From Glandiceps talaboti (Eukaryota > Hemichordata > Enteropneusta > Spengelidae), in the NCBI RefSeq assembly GCF_964340395.1, contig NC_135554.1:23538092-23590591 (forward strand): DNA of 52,500 bases, in the 5' to 3' direction. Positions 1-12,601 of the stretch are shown piece by piece (within the stretch, counting starts at the first letter, position 1; every line of letters starts with the position of its first letter). Below the pieces are notes generated by a model. That model saw only the letters and a program-made list of their open reading frames with translations. It had not been told where the DNA came from and did not search any database. The position numbers and the translations under genes are program-made.

Positions 1-1141
1 ATAAGTAACAATGTTCCAGCTCAGACCACTAAACGAAGTGGTCTGAGATTGCAGTGAATAAATCTGTGGATCTTTGGCAAAATTCAGATCTGATCCATGT
101 CGACCCATCCTAGCTGTATTACAATTGTGTTTTAATGCTCGGTTACTGCTAACATGACTATGTACGTAACAGACGTCATGCGGCAAAAAAAGTGGGGGGG
201 GGGGTACTCAATAAATCATTGGACTTACCGTCCAGCCTTTCATTGTTTAGGTCGACTTTGAGACTTGTTTTGAGATCACGACATCCCTCAATTGTCTAGC
301 TGTAAAGGATACGATTTGTAATACATGTAATAACTGGTTCTGAAAATTGTCGTTCATGAATGAAACTTACCTCTGTCATAATATGTCGAACTCGTATAAG
401 AACGAAATGGGGTGGGGGGGATAGTTTAAGGTGTCAACGGAAAAGTGAAAAAATATTCACGATTAATAGAAACTTGACTTAAATTTGCTTCAGTTCTTCC
501 TAAGTTTGCTTTGTTGTTATATCAACCAATGCGATAGAATCATACAAAAAACTATGTGGTTGAATAGTATTCATTATCACGGAATCAGCGGACGGCGGTG
601 GGGTGGGGGCATTTATTGTCACATACATAAATTCATATGTTACGACACGTGGCCTTAATCCAAAGATCAACTACTGACATACCCTTTCAATACAACGACT
701 ATAGCGACGATACTGTTGGTGTAACTTGGATTTACAAGACTGAAGTAACACTCGAAGTTCTCCTAGATATTTAGACGTATGCTGTGACAAATTATACATG
801 ACTGTCATAGCAACTACACCAGTAGCTAATTGCGGTAAGACTTGCCCGTTCTTTTTTAATAGTATCTCACAGCTTATTTTGACCAGGTGAAGTATTGGTT
901 ATCATCCGCTGCACAAACTTTAATATTATTAGCTCCGGTAGAGGACTACTAATCCTGTACATGTCAAACCCTGAAACAACATTTTGATAGCTAAAGGGTA
1001 TAACTAGAAATATTAGCCTGTGGCATGGCCAACACCTTTTTAAAGTCGCAATATTTATATTATTCTAGGTTCTAAGTGGAAGTTGTTATATCCCTGTATG
1101 GGGAGGAGTGAAACCCCCGGAGCATGGAGGTTGGGTAAGTA

Positions 1142-1272
1142 TAGTTACAACTGCCGACAGCAGACCGTGGATGAACGGAACATGTTACATTTTACAAACA
1201 GTAAAAGTAAACAACTGATTCAGAATTTGGTTCCGTTCGCCATCTACGGTCTGATGTCTGCAGTTGTAGTTA
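1142..1272. mobile_element. Foldback element with about 40-bp inverted arms
   Basis: The left arm 1142-1181 (GTTACAACTGCCGACAGCAG...) is the near-complement of 1230-1272, which ends in CTGCAGTTGTAGTTA. It explains the overlapping open frames on both strands here. Probably MITE-type. Confidence 0.6.
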
Positions 1273-1609
1273 GAATACATAGTCATCGACTTTTTCTGAA
1301 ATTGATTTTTCACATCAAGTTTAAAAAATACCGTAACAGTGTATAATGGTGATACTTTTTGGTCCACTAAATGGTTCAGTTATTGTAACACCAGTATAAA
1401 GTTACTCTAACAAAAATGATAACGAGGCAATTTGAGAGATATCCTTGACAGAAGACATGTTTGGGATTGACCTGGTAATTGGCAGGGAGGAGTAAGTAGA
1501 ATAAAACCGGCTACGCCATTTTGAAAACAATTTATTAGAACAGTGTCGTCATGACAACACATCATTCTGATTTTGCCAAATCAATCTATATAATTTACAT
1601 AATTCTTAA

Positions 1610-1963
1610 ATGTTTTTGTTACAGTATTGGATGGATAGTGGTCTAACTAACAACGTGCCCGGTGGTGATATTTTTCCTGGATTTAATCAAACAATCACCG
1701 TCGCGCCATTTCTAGGAGACACGATAGACATTGGACCAAAAGTAAAAAATATCGGCAATGCCGTCCGTGTGTCATCTATAATAACGAGCAATCCAGTCGA
1801 CTGGACCGCCTGGAACTTTATGACCATAGATGGCGCACTTTTGCCTCACCCCTGGCATAGGCAAATGGAATATTTCCGCACAGGGTATGAAGACACGTTG
1901 CTGTTTCTACAAAGAGGGAAGATTGTACGGGATGAGGAGGAAGAGTTGTGTGTTTTATCATAA
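1610..1963 (+). CDS. Possible terminal exon of an unrecognised gene (partial)
   Basis: After a pyrimidine-rich acceptor (TTTTTGTTACAG, ending at 1625) an open frame of about 112 codons ends at 1963. Composition and residues look more protein-like than the surroundings (for example PGFNQTITVAPFLGDTIDIG and NPVDWTAWNFMTIDGALL). I recognise no domain, see no good donor after it and find no convincing upstream exon in the window. It may be a decayed or isolated exon. Confidence 0.25.
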   Translation: MFLLQYWMDSGLTNNVPGGDIFPGFNQTITVAPFLGDTIDIGPKVKNIGNAVRVSSIITSNPVDWTAWNFMTIDGALLPHPWHRQMEYFRTGYEDTLLFLQRGKIVRDEEEELCVLS

Positions 1964-2032
1964 AATTTTATAGTTTAACATTCCCTTTAATCAAAAGCAT
2001 TGACTTTGACGTCAACTTAATTTGTGGTGAAC

Positions 2033-2284
2033 AATAGGGAACTTGCAATCCAGACTGAGCATGCTCAGACGCAAAGGACTATGGGATTATTTGTGGTTAT
2101 CATAATACCTAATCTGGAGCTACTGATAAAATTAAGCTCCCACAATTGTCAGGTTCACTATGAATTAATCATTTGTGGTTACAAACAATGTATCAACATT
2201 GTTTACAATACTAATTGATTAGTATTTATTATCACTTTTCCCATGATGCAACATTCAACATGGCGGGTTTGCAAGTTCCCTATT
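2033..2284. mobile_element. MITE-like element with perfect 16-bp inverted ends
   Basis: AATAGGGAACTTGCAA at 2033-2048 is exactly complemented by TTGCAAGTTCCCTATT at 2269-2284. Sub-terminal parts (CATGGGA and TGATAAT-like blocks) also pair loosely. No coding capacity. It accounts for two short open frames here. No clear target-site duplication. Confidence 0.6.
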
Positions 2285-2285
2285 A

Positions 2286-4836
2286 CCCTAGATTTGCAGT
2301 GAAGCCACACACGCCGTACCGTATTTACACCAAAGTTGTAGTCAATGGCTTACGAGTCTCAAGTTTAAAGGTTGTTTATCCCGTAGAGAAAACCTCGAGT
2401 ATAAAAAATTATTTAAAACTTTTAGCGCCGGCTTTCACATTTTATCAGAAATGTCAGGAACGCGTGAAATGTAACTGCTCAAAGTTCCACATGTTTTTTT
2501 CTTGGAATATAAGTTTTAAAGACGTTTGTTATCGTGAATGAAACTTTCTTGAATCTTATAATCTACCCGTTTGATTTAAATTATCATATACAGTTATGAT
2601 AAGTTATGCATAACTTCAAATGATGGTCGACATGGCCACTATAAGCTAACACAGACCCCATTTTTAACACTACATTGTAGTGTACAAAATGTACGATTCT
2701 GTCATACCACACGTGCACACCCTAAAACTTACTCAAATCTCAGCCAACACATTCTCAGTAGACGTACTGAAACATCCATCAATAGGCTTTGTAAAATTGA
2801 AAATCGCAAACCGCTGTGGTGTTTTCCTCGAATTTATTAGTACCCAATCAATTACGTCATAATGTCTGAAATTTTGCGGACAATTCTATCAATTGCTAGT
2901 CAGTATCAAATATATATTTCAGTGGTCGGAATAACGTAACTTTACTTGTCAATATGAAATAATTGTAACCACCAAAGATCATAAAGTTAAGGACTGTACA
3001 TCTTTAAATAATTTTTATAGAGGCTCAGGCCGGGACTATGATAGCATCAGGTTGACTCCATCGAAACCACGTACCGTTATGTCAAGCATGTCACATGATT
3101 TTCACCATACCAATTCTGACAAGGAGTACAGTTCTCGTACTCCAGTAAGTAGATTTTAACACAGATAAGTTTTTTTTATACCAAAATAATGTTGCCAAGA
3201 AACTATGTTTGTTTAAACGTTGGGCATACATGCACGTTGCTTGACATTTCTTCCTTTTTTTGAGACATTCAGTCAGGTCTTTATGTTTATAATTACTAGA
3301 TATATATAGAGTGAGTTATTGTAATGAATTTGTCGATAACGTATGTACGACTGTGTACATATAACAACGTGACCTTCTCGAGTCAAGCCCTATCAATTCC
3401 GCCCATTTTTTTCAAGTTATCTGCACGTTTAGATATATCTTGTGTCAAGTAAAAAAACAACAACTATGTGTTCACGTACGTCATACTAAGCGTATTTATT
3501 AACATGGAAATTATATCACTTAATCATTTTAAGTGTTTCTAAATATGATCAAATTTAAGGAGTGTGAAAAGTACTACCTAACTTGGTAGGTGTTAATTTC
3601 TATCAAAGTGTGAACTCAAATTCAAAAACTGTAAAAAAAAAAATCAAATCAGAAGTCAATAATTTAACCAATGCACAAAAAAAATATTTAATGTTAGAGT
3701 GACAGTAACACTACCCATCAAGTAAGACCGTGGACGTTGGCGAGAGTCTATGGTAAAACAGTGGTGTGGAAAGGGATTGAACTTTATTTCAAAAAGATTC
3801 CTATAATTTAACACTGGTGGCGCTATTTAGTATTCTCCAACCTATGTATGGTATATAATGGTGCTTGTCGTATGTGACATTAATTAACATTTTCAATATA
3901 TATGGCATCTGGAAGACATTATTTTATTTGCACTTTGAGAATTTTGATATTTGTAAATATTGTTTTTAAAAAACAAGTTTGACGTGGGTATTAGAATAAG
4001 GATAAATCTAGTGATTATTGTCTTAAACTTAAAAGACAAATTGACTAGAGAATCAAGACATTTTAACATTTTGTCATTACTTTGGTGGGAAATAGCGTGG
4101 ACTGACAACTGTTAACGAGATAGAACACTAAATGTGTGAATAAAGCGTACTTCTAGTTCAACTTTATGTTCTGCCAAGTTAGGTAATATTGCTCATATTC
4201 ATAATTTCATATCCACTATTTAGAATGTACCTCTGTTTTTCATTCCAGAAATACCCTAGGAATACAGCAAAGAATTTCGAGCATAAAACGAAAGTTGAGA
4301 CATTTAAATTTATTCATAAATAAATCATGTATGTGGTGTATTCTCAAAAAGAAAACGTCAAATATATTAAATACGTGAAGGTATACAAATATTTCAGAAA
4401 ACGAAGAATCTAGTCTACACCTTTCATAAAGCAATTCTGCTGATTTGCAAAACCTAGGTTGTCTAAACTGGATTATCATTTGTAAAAGACCTGGTCGTCG
4501 AAATGGTCGTCGTAGTGGGCGCTCCGATAACCAACAGCTATGTAGAGCGCCCGCAACGATACATCTTTCAATCTAAACAAAACGTCATTTAGTGTCTGTA
4601 AACGGTTTATGTAGAAGCTGTGTCGATGTACACTATATTTGAATACACCATGTAACTGATAGAAGTGATGGTTTGTGTTCTCACCCTATAGAAGTCTGTA
4701 ACTAAGTTCATAATCAACAGGTGGTTTTAAGACCGAGATCCCGTGAATAACTAGTAGCCAGCTGATCATGTGAATTTTCTATCATTGAAGGATTTCTGTA
4801 GTTATTAAGTGTTTTGGTATGCAGCGGAATATGTGA

Positions 4837-4838
<2 letters not shown>
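2286..4838. other. Intergenic, no gene recognised
   Basis: AT-rich; open frames are short and lack splice context. A small hairpin GGGCGCTC...GAGCGCCC would fall just beyond a run of unique sequence at 4518-4553, outside any gene. Confidence 0.6.
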
Positions 4839-4839
<1 letters not shown>

Positions 4840-4867
<28 letters not shown>

Positions 4868-4935
4868 CACATACATACATGCATACATACATACATGCAT
4901 GCATGCATGCATGCATGCATACATACATACATACA

Positions 4936-4967
<32 letters not shown>

Positions 4968-4975
4968 CATATATA
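4840..4975. repeat. (CATA)n / (CATG)n microsatellite
   Basis: Tetranucleotide run with a central ATGC-rich block. The overlapping open frames are artefacts. Confidence 0.95.
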
Positions 4976-5613
4976 TATGAAAACTGGATGGTCTCAAATA
5001 AGTTCAACTCAAGGGTTTCTAAAAGTTCTGGCAAGCTTTCGCCCTGTTAACAGAATCAGGTGAGTAATATATAGATACACATGTTTATATAGAATGGATT
5101 CAACTGAATACTGAATAATTGAAAGTACCTGTAAATTGTTGCAAGGCACAGTTTTAAAAACCGTTCCAAACCATCCCAATTAGTGATACTTTCAGTAAAT
5201 TCTATTACTGCCATTCATAATTTCGTGATTTATCAACATTACTAACATAAATGCTCTCTAATCTTCTATATATAATTTCAGACCACTACTAACAGTGGTT
5301 TCAGCTATGACGTAACAGTGGGAAATTGACATAACGTTCTGTAATCGTGACCAGCAAAGACGAGGTTCTGTTAAGCGCATTTAAAATGACTTCGAAGCAA
5401 GTTTCTTCAAGTTCGCTGGTTCAAACCATGCAAACAATGACCCGTGGATGATAATCGTTTTGGAAAAAACTGAAAACTGTTAGTAGTAAATACAAGGCCA
5501 TCCTATTAGTCGACGTCACCCTGCTGTTTCCTTTCCTCTACGTTTGGTGTAGTGTGCTGACTTCCTTCTGGAATTCCTTCTTGAAAAAGTTCTCTTAAAT
5601 CATACAATCATCC

Positions 5614-8247
5614 TCAATCAGATTCTGCCACTGTCTGTTCACAGTGTTCCCCAACATAACCTTCTGCGCATGTACATACTGGATAACCATAGTGAAGACC
5701 ACATGAGCCGCCATTGTGGCATATGAAATCATCGCATACACATTTTGAACAATCTCTATCGTAGTATCCCGGAGGACAACGACAATATGCCCAGCCACCT
5801 AAATCCTGAAAAAGGGGAAAAACAATTAACAGCGCATGTCAGTTTGAGTTTTCTTATTATATGTAATATTCGGGTACTTCACATAGAATCATCACTTTAC
5901 GCTCTTGACATTGCGACGGGAGATTATGGCCCAACATATATCCTATATATACCATATCGCCTTTGGGCCAACCCATCCGAGTATTCATTTCATAGATTTT
6001 AGAAGATATACTAATTTCGCAGATAGCAAAACGTTTATACTTGTATAGTACTAGGAATACTTTACTATGTCAATCAGACCTTTTGCCATCCTTGTACAGT
6101 CTACCTAGCTGATGTAACTTATGGGAGAAAATGACACTCTACAACGCATTCTTTGTTATTTAGCATTCAGCCTTAGAGACGTGATTTTGTCCATAGGCGA
6201 TACAGCTGTTTGACTAAATATGCCTGAGAGACGGCTTTCTCTTATACTTATCGACTAGAATTACATTGATTACAATACAGTGACGTTTACTGTTTTATTG
6301 CCCGCAAGGTGTTCCGGTCTCCAACAGTATTAACAACGTAATACTGTCTATCTTATTCAACGATTCTGTCCACAGTCTGGTTCCTGACGACTGTGTTCCG
6401 ATCTTACACTCCGTTATCTTCACACATTACATGTACTGTACAATGTGTGAAGATAACGCGAAACGTAGTGTAAAATCGGAACACGGTCGTCAGGAACTAG
6501 ACTGCTCTGTACACAACACAATGTGATGGTTTCCATCGATTATATACTGTAGATATATTGTCATGGTGACTAAGTTTTGTGACCCAGACCTTAGTTTAGA
6601 AACATTTGAACACAAGGACTTATTCCATTGACAGTTCATCGCCATAGGTCTTATCCAGTTACATTACACATGTAGCAAAACACATCCATCTATTCACTCA
6701 AATAGCCATTCATGTATTCAATCATCCATCCATCCACCCCCATCCCCACCCCCACCCCACGCACACATCACTGTACATGCACATATAGACAGGCAACAGA
6801 CAATAAGGCAGACAGGTACATAGACATACACGTACGCTGTACGTACATACATACATACATGCATACATACATACATACATACATACATACACATCAGATC
6901 GAATAATTATAATGATAAACATAACAAGGGCAATTTCAAACAACCATGTAATTGTCATCTTATGTAAAATTCTTCGCAGTGAGGAGATTTGTGGAGATTT
7001 GTGTAACTGTGAATTATCAATCATTACAAATAGGTTGAAATCTTTGCCAAGAGATAGATCCAGTGCAATCACTATGGATTATACAATCTACTTCTGAATA
7101 ATGTAGTCTACATGCCATCGACGATTACTACATGCAGATAATCCGATACTGTCATTTGTAAGAACGTAGTTTGGATTTCTGTCTGTGATGATGATGACGA
7201 TAGCCCCGGGCGATGGCCCTGGGTGGTAGGATCAACATGCGTGGGTGCAATGATATCATCACGTGTGTCACACAGAAAGGAGTATACGTTGATTAGATTT
7301 CAACGATTTCAACTTACCTCACACGTGCCGCGATTATAACAAGAGTAATATTCACAGGGCCCCTTTCCTAGATCGCAGCGGGAACCTGCAACGTAATTAC
7401 AGAAAAGATATAAAGAACTACGTAGAATTTCCTCTCGTCAAAATGATTGGTACACAATTGTTAAAGTCTGGAGGAAGTGTATGTGGTGAAGGAAAAAGTT
7501 TCATATGTTGTTGTGCAATTGTCATTTCTGACGTTTTGCGAGCTCAATTCAATTTTTAGATTATTATGGGAAGCCACAAGGAACGGTATTATGCTCATGC
7601 CTGGGGCAACACGGGGTTAATGCCAGTTTGATATGGCTACACAAGTTCCTTTATTGCGACTTCTTTTGAGTTCACCGGAGGTCAAAACGGAAACACTTAA
7701 TGGCCCCCTTCTTTTGCTTTACATTGTCTAAAGCTATGTACCCCCCCCACCTCGATATGAGATATAATGCTATAACAAACCCAATATATTGTTCAGTCTT
7801 AATGCTACCAATACATGTACAATGTAGTAACACGTTCCAACACTGGCTGTAGTTGTAAAAAGTAAGCAGCATGTCGTGAATACAAATTCTATTCTATGAT
7901 GAACGTGAATTCGTATTCAAGACAGTTGGCATTTGGAATTGCTAAACAGAAGATCAACGACTCGGGATTTTGACGTCACCTTACTAGAACGTCTACACTA
8001 TAAAATGGCTAGCGTAGCAGTGAAATGTCACACATTGTTATTTTCAGCTTTATTTAGTCCCTTGATAGCTGACTTAATAATGTGGGTTTAACCTAGTGCC
8101 GACTTGATGTAAGAAATAGTCATTATTCATTATACGATAGTTGTAACTTAAAGGGATTTTGAGCCGCGAAATGTCAACTAGGACGATGCAGAAAATGAGC
8201 TATTGAGACATTTGAAAGAATGTGTATTTGCCAATGGCTGACAAACT

Positions 8248-8331
<84 letters not shown>

Positions 8332-8406
8332 GGCGGGCGGGCGGGCGGGCAGGCAGGCAGGCAGACAGGCAGACAGGCAGACAGACAGACAGACAGACAG
8401 ACATAC

Positions 8407-8492
<86 letters not shown>

Positions 8493-11400
8493 TGACTGAC
8501 TGACTGACTGACTGACTGACTGACTGACTGACTGACTGACTGACTGACTGACTGACTGGCAGGAAAGAAGGTGAACATTTAATGTGAAGAAAGGCCGTAC
8601 TCTCTTGCAGAGGAACCGACCATCCTTTGTCAGCCTCGTCATGGGATTCTATTTCGTCATGATTCAATGAAGAATTATGGTCTTTACTTTACCCTGGTGA
8701 CGTCAATTGCACCTTTCGTTTTGTGTTTCCCCTACTCAAGGTGCAAAATGTCATCAAAATGTCACGTCTGTCCAAATGATAATACAAATTTTAAATCAGT
8801 CATTTTAATCGGTAGGCGGAAATCGTTCGCCTATAGCCTCGTTTTAATTTCCTGTTCACTTTTCAGTCAGTATGGAGAACAGGCGTCTCTCGTTTCCACC
8901 GATTTATCTCCAATTTATTATTTATATGCTTTTCGATACACATTTAGGGAGATTTGATAATACTGGAGGTATACAACACCAAATAGTATGTATTAAAATA
9001 TACTCGAGAAATCTAATACAGTCCATGTGAGGTATTTTTGAGAAAAATTTGGAATTTTCCTTTGTCGTTCCATACGATTATTTGGTTTGCAAACTTTTAC
9101 TCATTGATATTTCGTTTACACTAACCAGTGTTCAGTTCCGGACAGAACATCCCGGAAAAAAGGTTCCATTGTGATACAATAATTGTCAGGCATGTGAAAA
9201 AAATAAGTAGACTTTCTTATCACCTGATCTTGGTTGAATTGAAAATTAACCATCTAAAGATTTAAGAAAAGAAGAAGAACGTTTCTGATAACGAACAGTT
9301 ACTTGGAATTATGCAGGATTACCATGGTTTTGTTTTGATGTTGGTAGCATTTTGTGTAATACCTGGCGTCTAGCTTTTCAAATGCTTGCCATTCTTGCCA
9401 CAGTGATGCTTACTAGCATATTGAAATCCAAACAATCTAAAATAATAAGCACTCAAATTATATCCATTTTCAGTCTTCCGCTATCCAATCACAACCGTCC
9501 GTTTATAATATATTCGTGTTTTTTTTAAGAATGTCGACCATCTCCCACCATCATAGTTTGACACAAATATTACGACTGGATGAAACGAGTGACTTGAATA
9601 TCCCGATGAATTATTCAAATTAACTGATCGGATAATTATTTCACAACGCAGTAATACATACACCGTTACAAAGGGTTGGACGCAATGTGTCACGGACACT
9701 AATCTTCCTCAATTTCTCTTGGTTTGTAGTCTTTTTTACGTTCTATTTCCATTCCACTGTCAATGGTTCTAGTAGTTCATGATATGTTAAATTCATATAA
9801 ACACATTACTTGTAAATGTATACAAATACTCGTCTTCGCTAAATAGTGTGATCATTGAAAATATTCTCGCAACAACTCGTGACACCGTCATTAAATGTCT
9901 TGACAATATAAACAAGGCTGTGTTGATGAAGTCAACTACGGGTATTCTTGAGATAATATTCTTAATAGTTCATTTTCCATAGGCATTGCGGTACACATTC
10001 AGGATCCTTTTTCAATATACATTATACAACGAGATAACCTCGCCGTTTTCAGTTTATGTACACACCAGTGCATTTCACTACTTTAATGAAATTTCACATA
10101 AAGGAAATCTTGGAATCACGTACAATCTCCGGTTTATATCCAAAGCCGATTAGAATATTTAGTCACAAGACGCCATGTGCTGTGTCATTTCACCAGAGGC
10201 ATGAGTCAAACTATACAAATTATAACATTTATAGATTGTTAATAGTTAAATGAGTTCTCCTAAAAGGGCGTATACCATTTTATATCGAAATAAATGAAAA
10301 ATATGAGGAAATTTAATACGTATTTGCCATTTCTAAAGCAAATGTTGTACACTTGAAATTTAATATCACATTTGTTGTAATGTCCCTCGGCGAAGGATTT
10401 GTAGAACCAGGATTAGCTTTGCCCACATGAGACTTATGTAGTTTGAAGTTCATGTCAAAGGTGAACGGGGTAAGCTCTCTAAGGTATTTAGAACCTGCCT
10501 CACCATCTATGCAATATACGTTTACGAGGATCAAGAACCGCAATTGAACGGGTGACATTTTCTATAATAGGAATATCAGGGGGTCATGATGACGTCATTG
10601 GGTAGTAGACTTATTTGCCGAAAAAGGGGAAAAGAGAATGATATTAAAAAAAATTGTAACACCCAGTATAGAAACTATGACATAGGATAGGATGGGATTG
10701 CAATGTCAAAGGTTGACTAATCAGCATCTGAATCCACGTTGTTCTGTTTTATATTGAAAGACGTGAAGTTACCTGGAACGAGTATCTATTGCAGTCTAAT
10801 CTACAAAATCATTATTCACCGAATTACGAATTACTTACATAACTCTATAATGATAATTATCTACGCAGGAATTTCAAACACGACAACTTGACGCAATAAT
10901 ACGGGTGGATACAGACACCAAAACAAACAAAACAAAGTAAGTTTTGATTGTTGTTAAGGACTTAGTTGGAAACGCCTCAGCGAGTCAATCTCTTCTCTAT
11001 GCAGTGCTGTATGTCGTTGTATGATATGCTGAATAATGTAGCAAATTCTAAATAGACCTTTGACTACTGACTCACGTTAAGTGCAGCCCCGGGGAAGTGA
11101 CGTACACGAAAAAGACAAGTTGCAATATCTACCCACTCCATGTACGTATATGCGCATATACTCACTAATTTTGTGTAGTGAGTTTGGGTTATTTTTTATG
11201 GAAAAATAGTATCCGGTACGGCAAGGTATTACAAATCACTAACAATACCCAAACTCTGAAACATGAATAACGTTCTTCGATCGGTAGCAACCTCGTGCAG
11301 ATTCATACAGCATATATAGGTGACATCACTGACACATCGTGATCATAAACAGGCATAGGCTGACGTTACCAATTGATACCAGACTTTGTCCACTGGCCAA

Positions 11401-11557
11401 CAAAACATGGTTGGGATAGTCACACTTATTTCTACACTCATTGTAAATGGCTTGACCGCAGAAACCACGGGAGATACTAGGACTACTTCAGACAATGCTT
11501 ACATTTGACACATAATACCCAGTCCCTAATATAGCCTAGTACAGGATATCCTAGTCA

Positions 11558-11652
<95 letters not shown>

Positions 11653-12601
11653 TACATAGGAATGTGTAAGGTTTCTGGTGATGAGGATCGATTGAGGTCG
11701 AAGGAGGAAATCATTTGCCATCTCGGAACGCTGGAACCCCGTTCGGGTTCTTTTTGGTGCGCGGAACTTTTATATCTTTCCTCACATATTTAACCGTTTA
11801 AAAGAACTTGCGATGTGTCTATCTATTCCATAACATTTAGAAACACAGTCAGGTGATGACCTACTATATATCCTGCCTTGATATCCTATGAGAAAGGATA
11901 TTGATTTGAACCGTCCGATTGCATTTATAGATCGGGACTGTTTCACTCGTTCCTTATGCAAATATATATAAGATAAACACTTACCGAAATAACCCATTCG
12001 ACAGCTACAATAAAATCCCCCATGTGATAAAGAATGACAACGGCCACCATGTGTACATTGGTTTAACCTACAAGGATCGGTTTTTATTCCTGAAAGAAAA
12101 ATATAATAAATTAAATGTATTAATCGAGAAGTTTGATATCGAAATGGAAAAAAAATACCGCCTGGTCGCATATTTTCAAATGGTCGCCTGATAATGTTAG
12201 TATGAATGCCAGGGTGTAGATGTAGTAGTAGTACACATTATCAAGAGGAAAAGCTAGAGCAAATGAGTTCAAGGCCAATCTATCGCCGAGGTAAAAAATA
12301 AAACAATCCAAAGTTGCGTTCACTCAAGTTTAAGTTCATTCAAGAAAGGAAATCATGACCTGTTCACGTCTTTGGAGTTTCACCATTACTACTTTGAGCA
12401 ATTGGCACCGAAGCGTGTGTCGTATTCACCGCGAACAGCAGTAGCATTTTATACTACCTGAATTCTCTCTCTTTTTTCATGAAAATAAATTATACATAAC
12501 ACTACCTGGTACTTACTCATCAAAAATCCTTCAATTTGACACGAGAATACCATGACCATAAACGCCACTGCCATCGATCGACTTACAAGGTTGACCATCA
12601 T
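5614..12601 (-). CDS. Small secreted protein with three EGF-like domains (4 exons)
   Basis: Exons, read on the minus strand: 12601-12517, 12089-11985, 7385-7318 and 5805-5614. All junctions are GT-AG and phases match (1, 1, 0), giving 149 codons plus TGA. Residues 1 to about 25 form a hydrophobic signal peptide ([10 protein letters not shown] core). Three EGF-like domains follow. Their cysteines are 35/40/46/56/58/67, 74/79/85/94/96/105 and 110/115/121/130/132/141, with C-x4-C-x5-C-x8/9-C-x-C-x8-C spacing and the usual late GY/F-G. There is no transmembrane segment and no clear calcium-binding EGF signature; the tail is short and acidic. An in-frame TAA lies two codons before the first of two adjacent ATGs. 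Cys108, between domains 2 and 3, is an extra cysteine. Inference: an extracellular ligand or matrix protein. I do not recognise an orthologue. The model is strong because four separated exons join in frame. Confidence 0.85.
6373..6504. mobile_element. Foldback element in EGF-gene intron 3
   Basis: Arms starting CAGTCTGGTTCCTGACGAC (left) and ending in its near-complement (right) enclose a perfect inner stem TTATCTTCACACATT/AATGTGTGAAGATAA with a 13-bp loop. It has no coding capacity. It is probably a short non-autonomous DNA transposon. No convincing target-site duplication. Confidence 0.65.
6844..6890. repeat. (CATA)n microsatellite
   Basis: Short CATA array in intron 3 of the EGF-repeat gene. 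Confidence 0.9.
8247..8558. repeat. Compound (GACA)n-(GGCG/GGCA)n-(GACA)n-(GACT)n array
   Basis: About 310 bp of tetranucleotides in intron 2 of the EGF-repeat gene. Blocks change sharply from GACA to GGCG/GGCA, back to GACA, then to GACT. All six-frame open frames here are artefacts. Confidence 0.95.
11556..11646. repeat. (TA)n microsatellite
   Basis: About 90 bp of TA dinucleotides in intron 2 of the EGF-repeat gene. Confidence 0.95.

Noticed and set aside
1083-1367. Overlapping open frames on opposite strands
   Set aside because: Caused by the inverted arms of the foldback element at 1142-1272.
8174-8667. Long open frames on both strands (Cys/Val/Leu/Ser or Thr/Asp/Arg/Gln repeats)
   Set aside because: Pure product of the GACA/GACT microsatellite. 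The same applies at 4.8, 31.2, 34.7, 42.2, 43.9, 50.5 and 51.7 kb.
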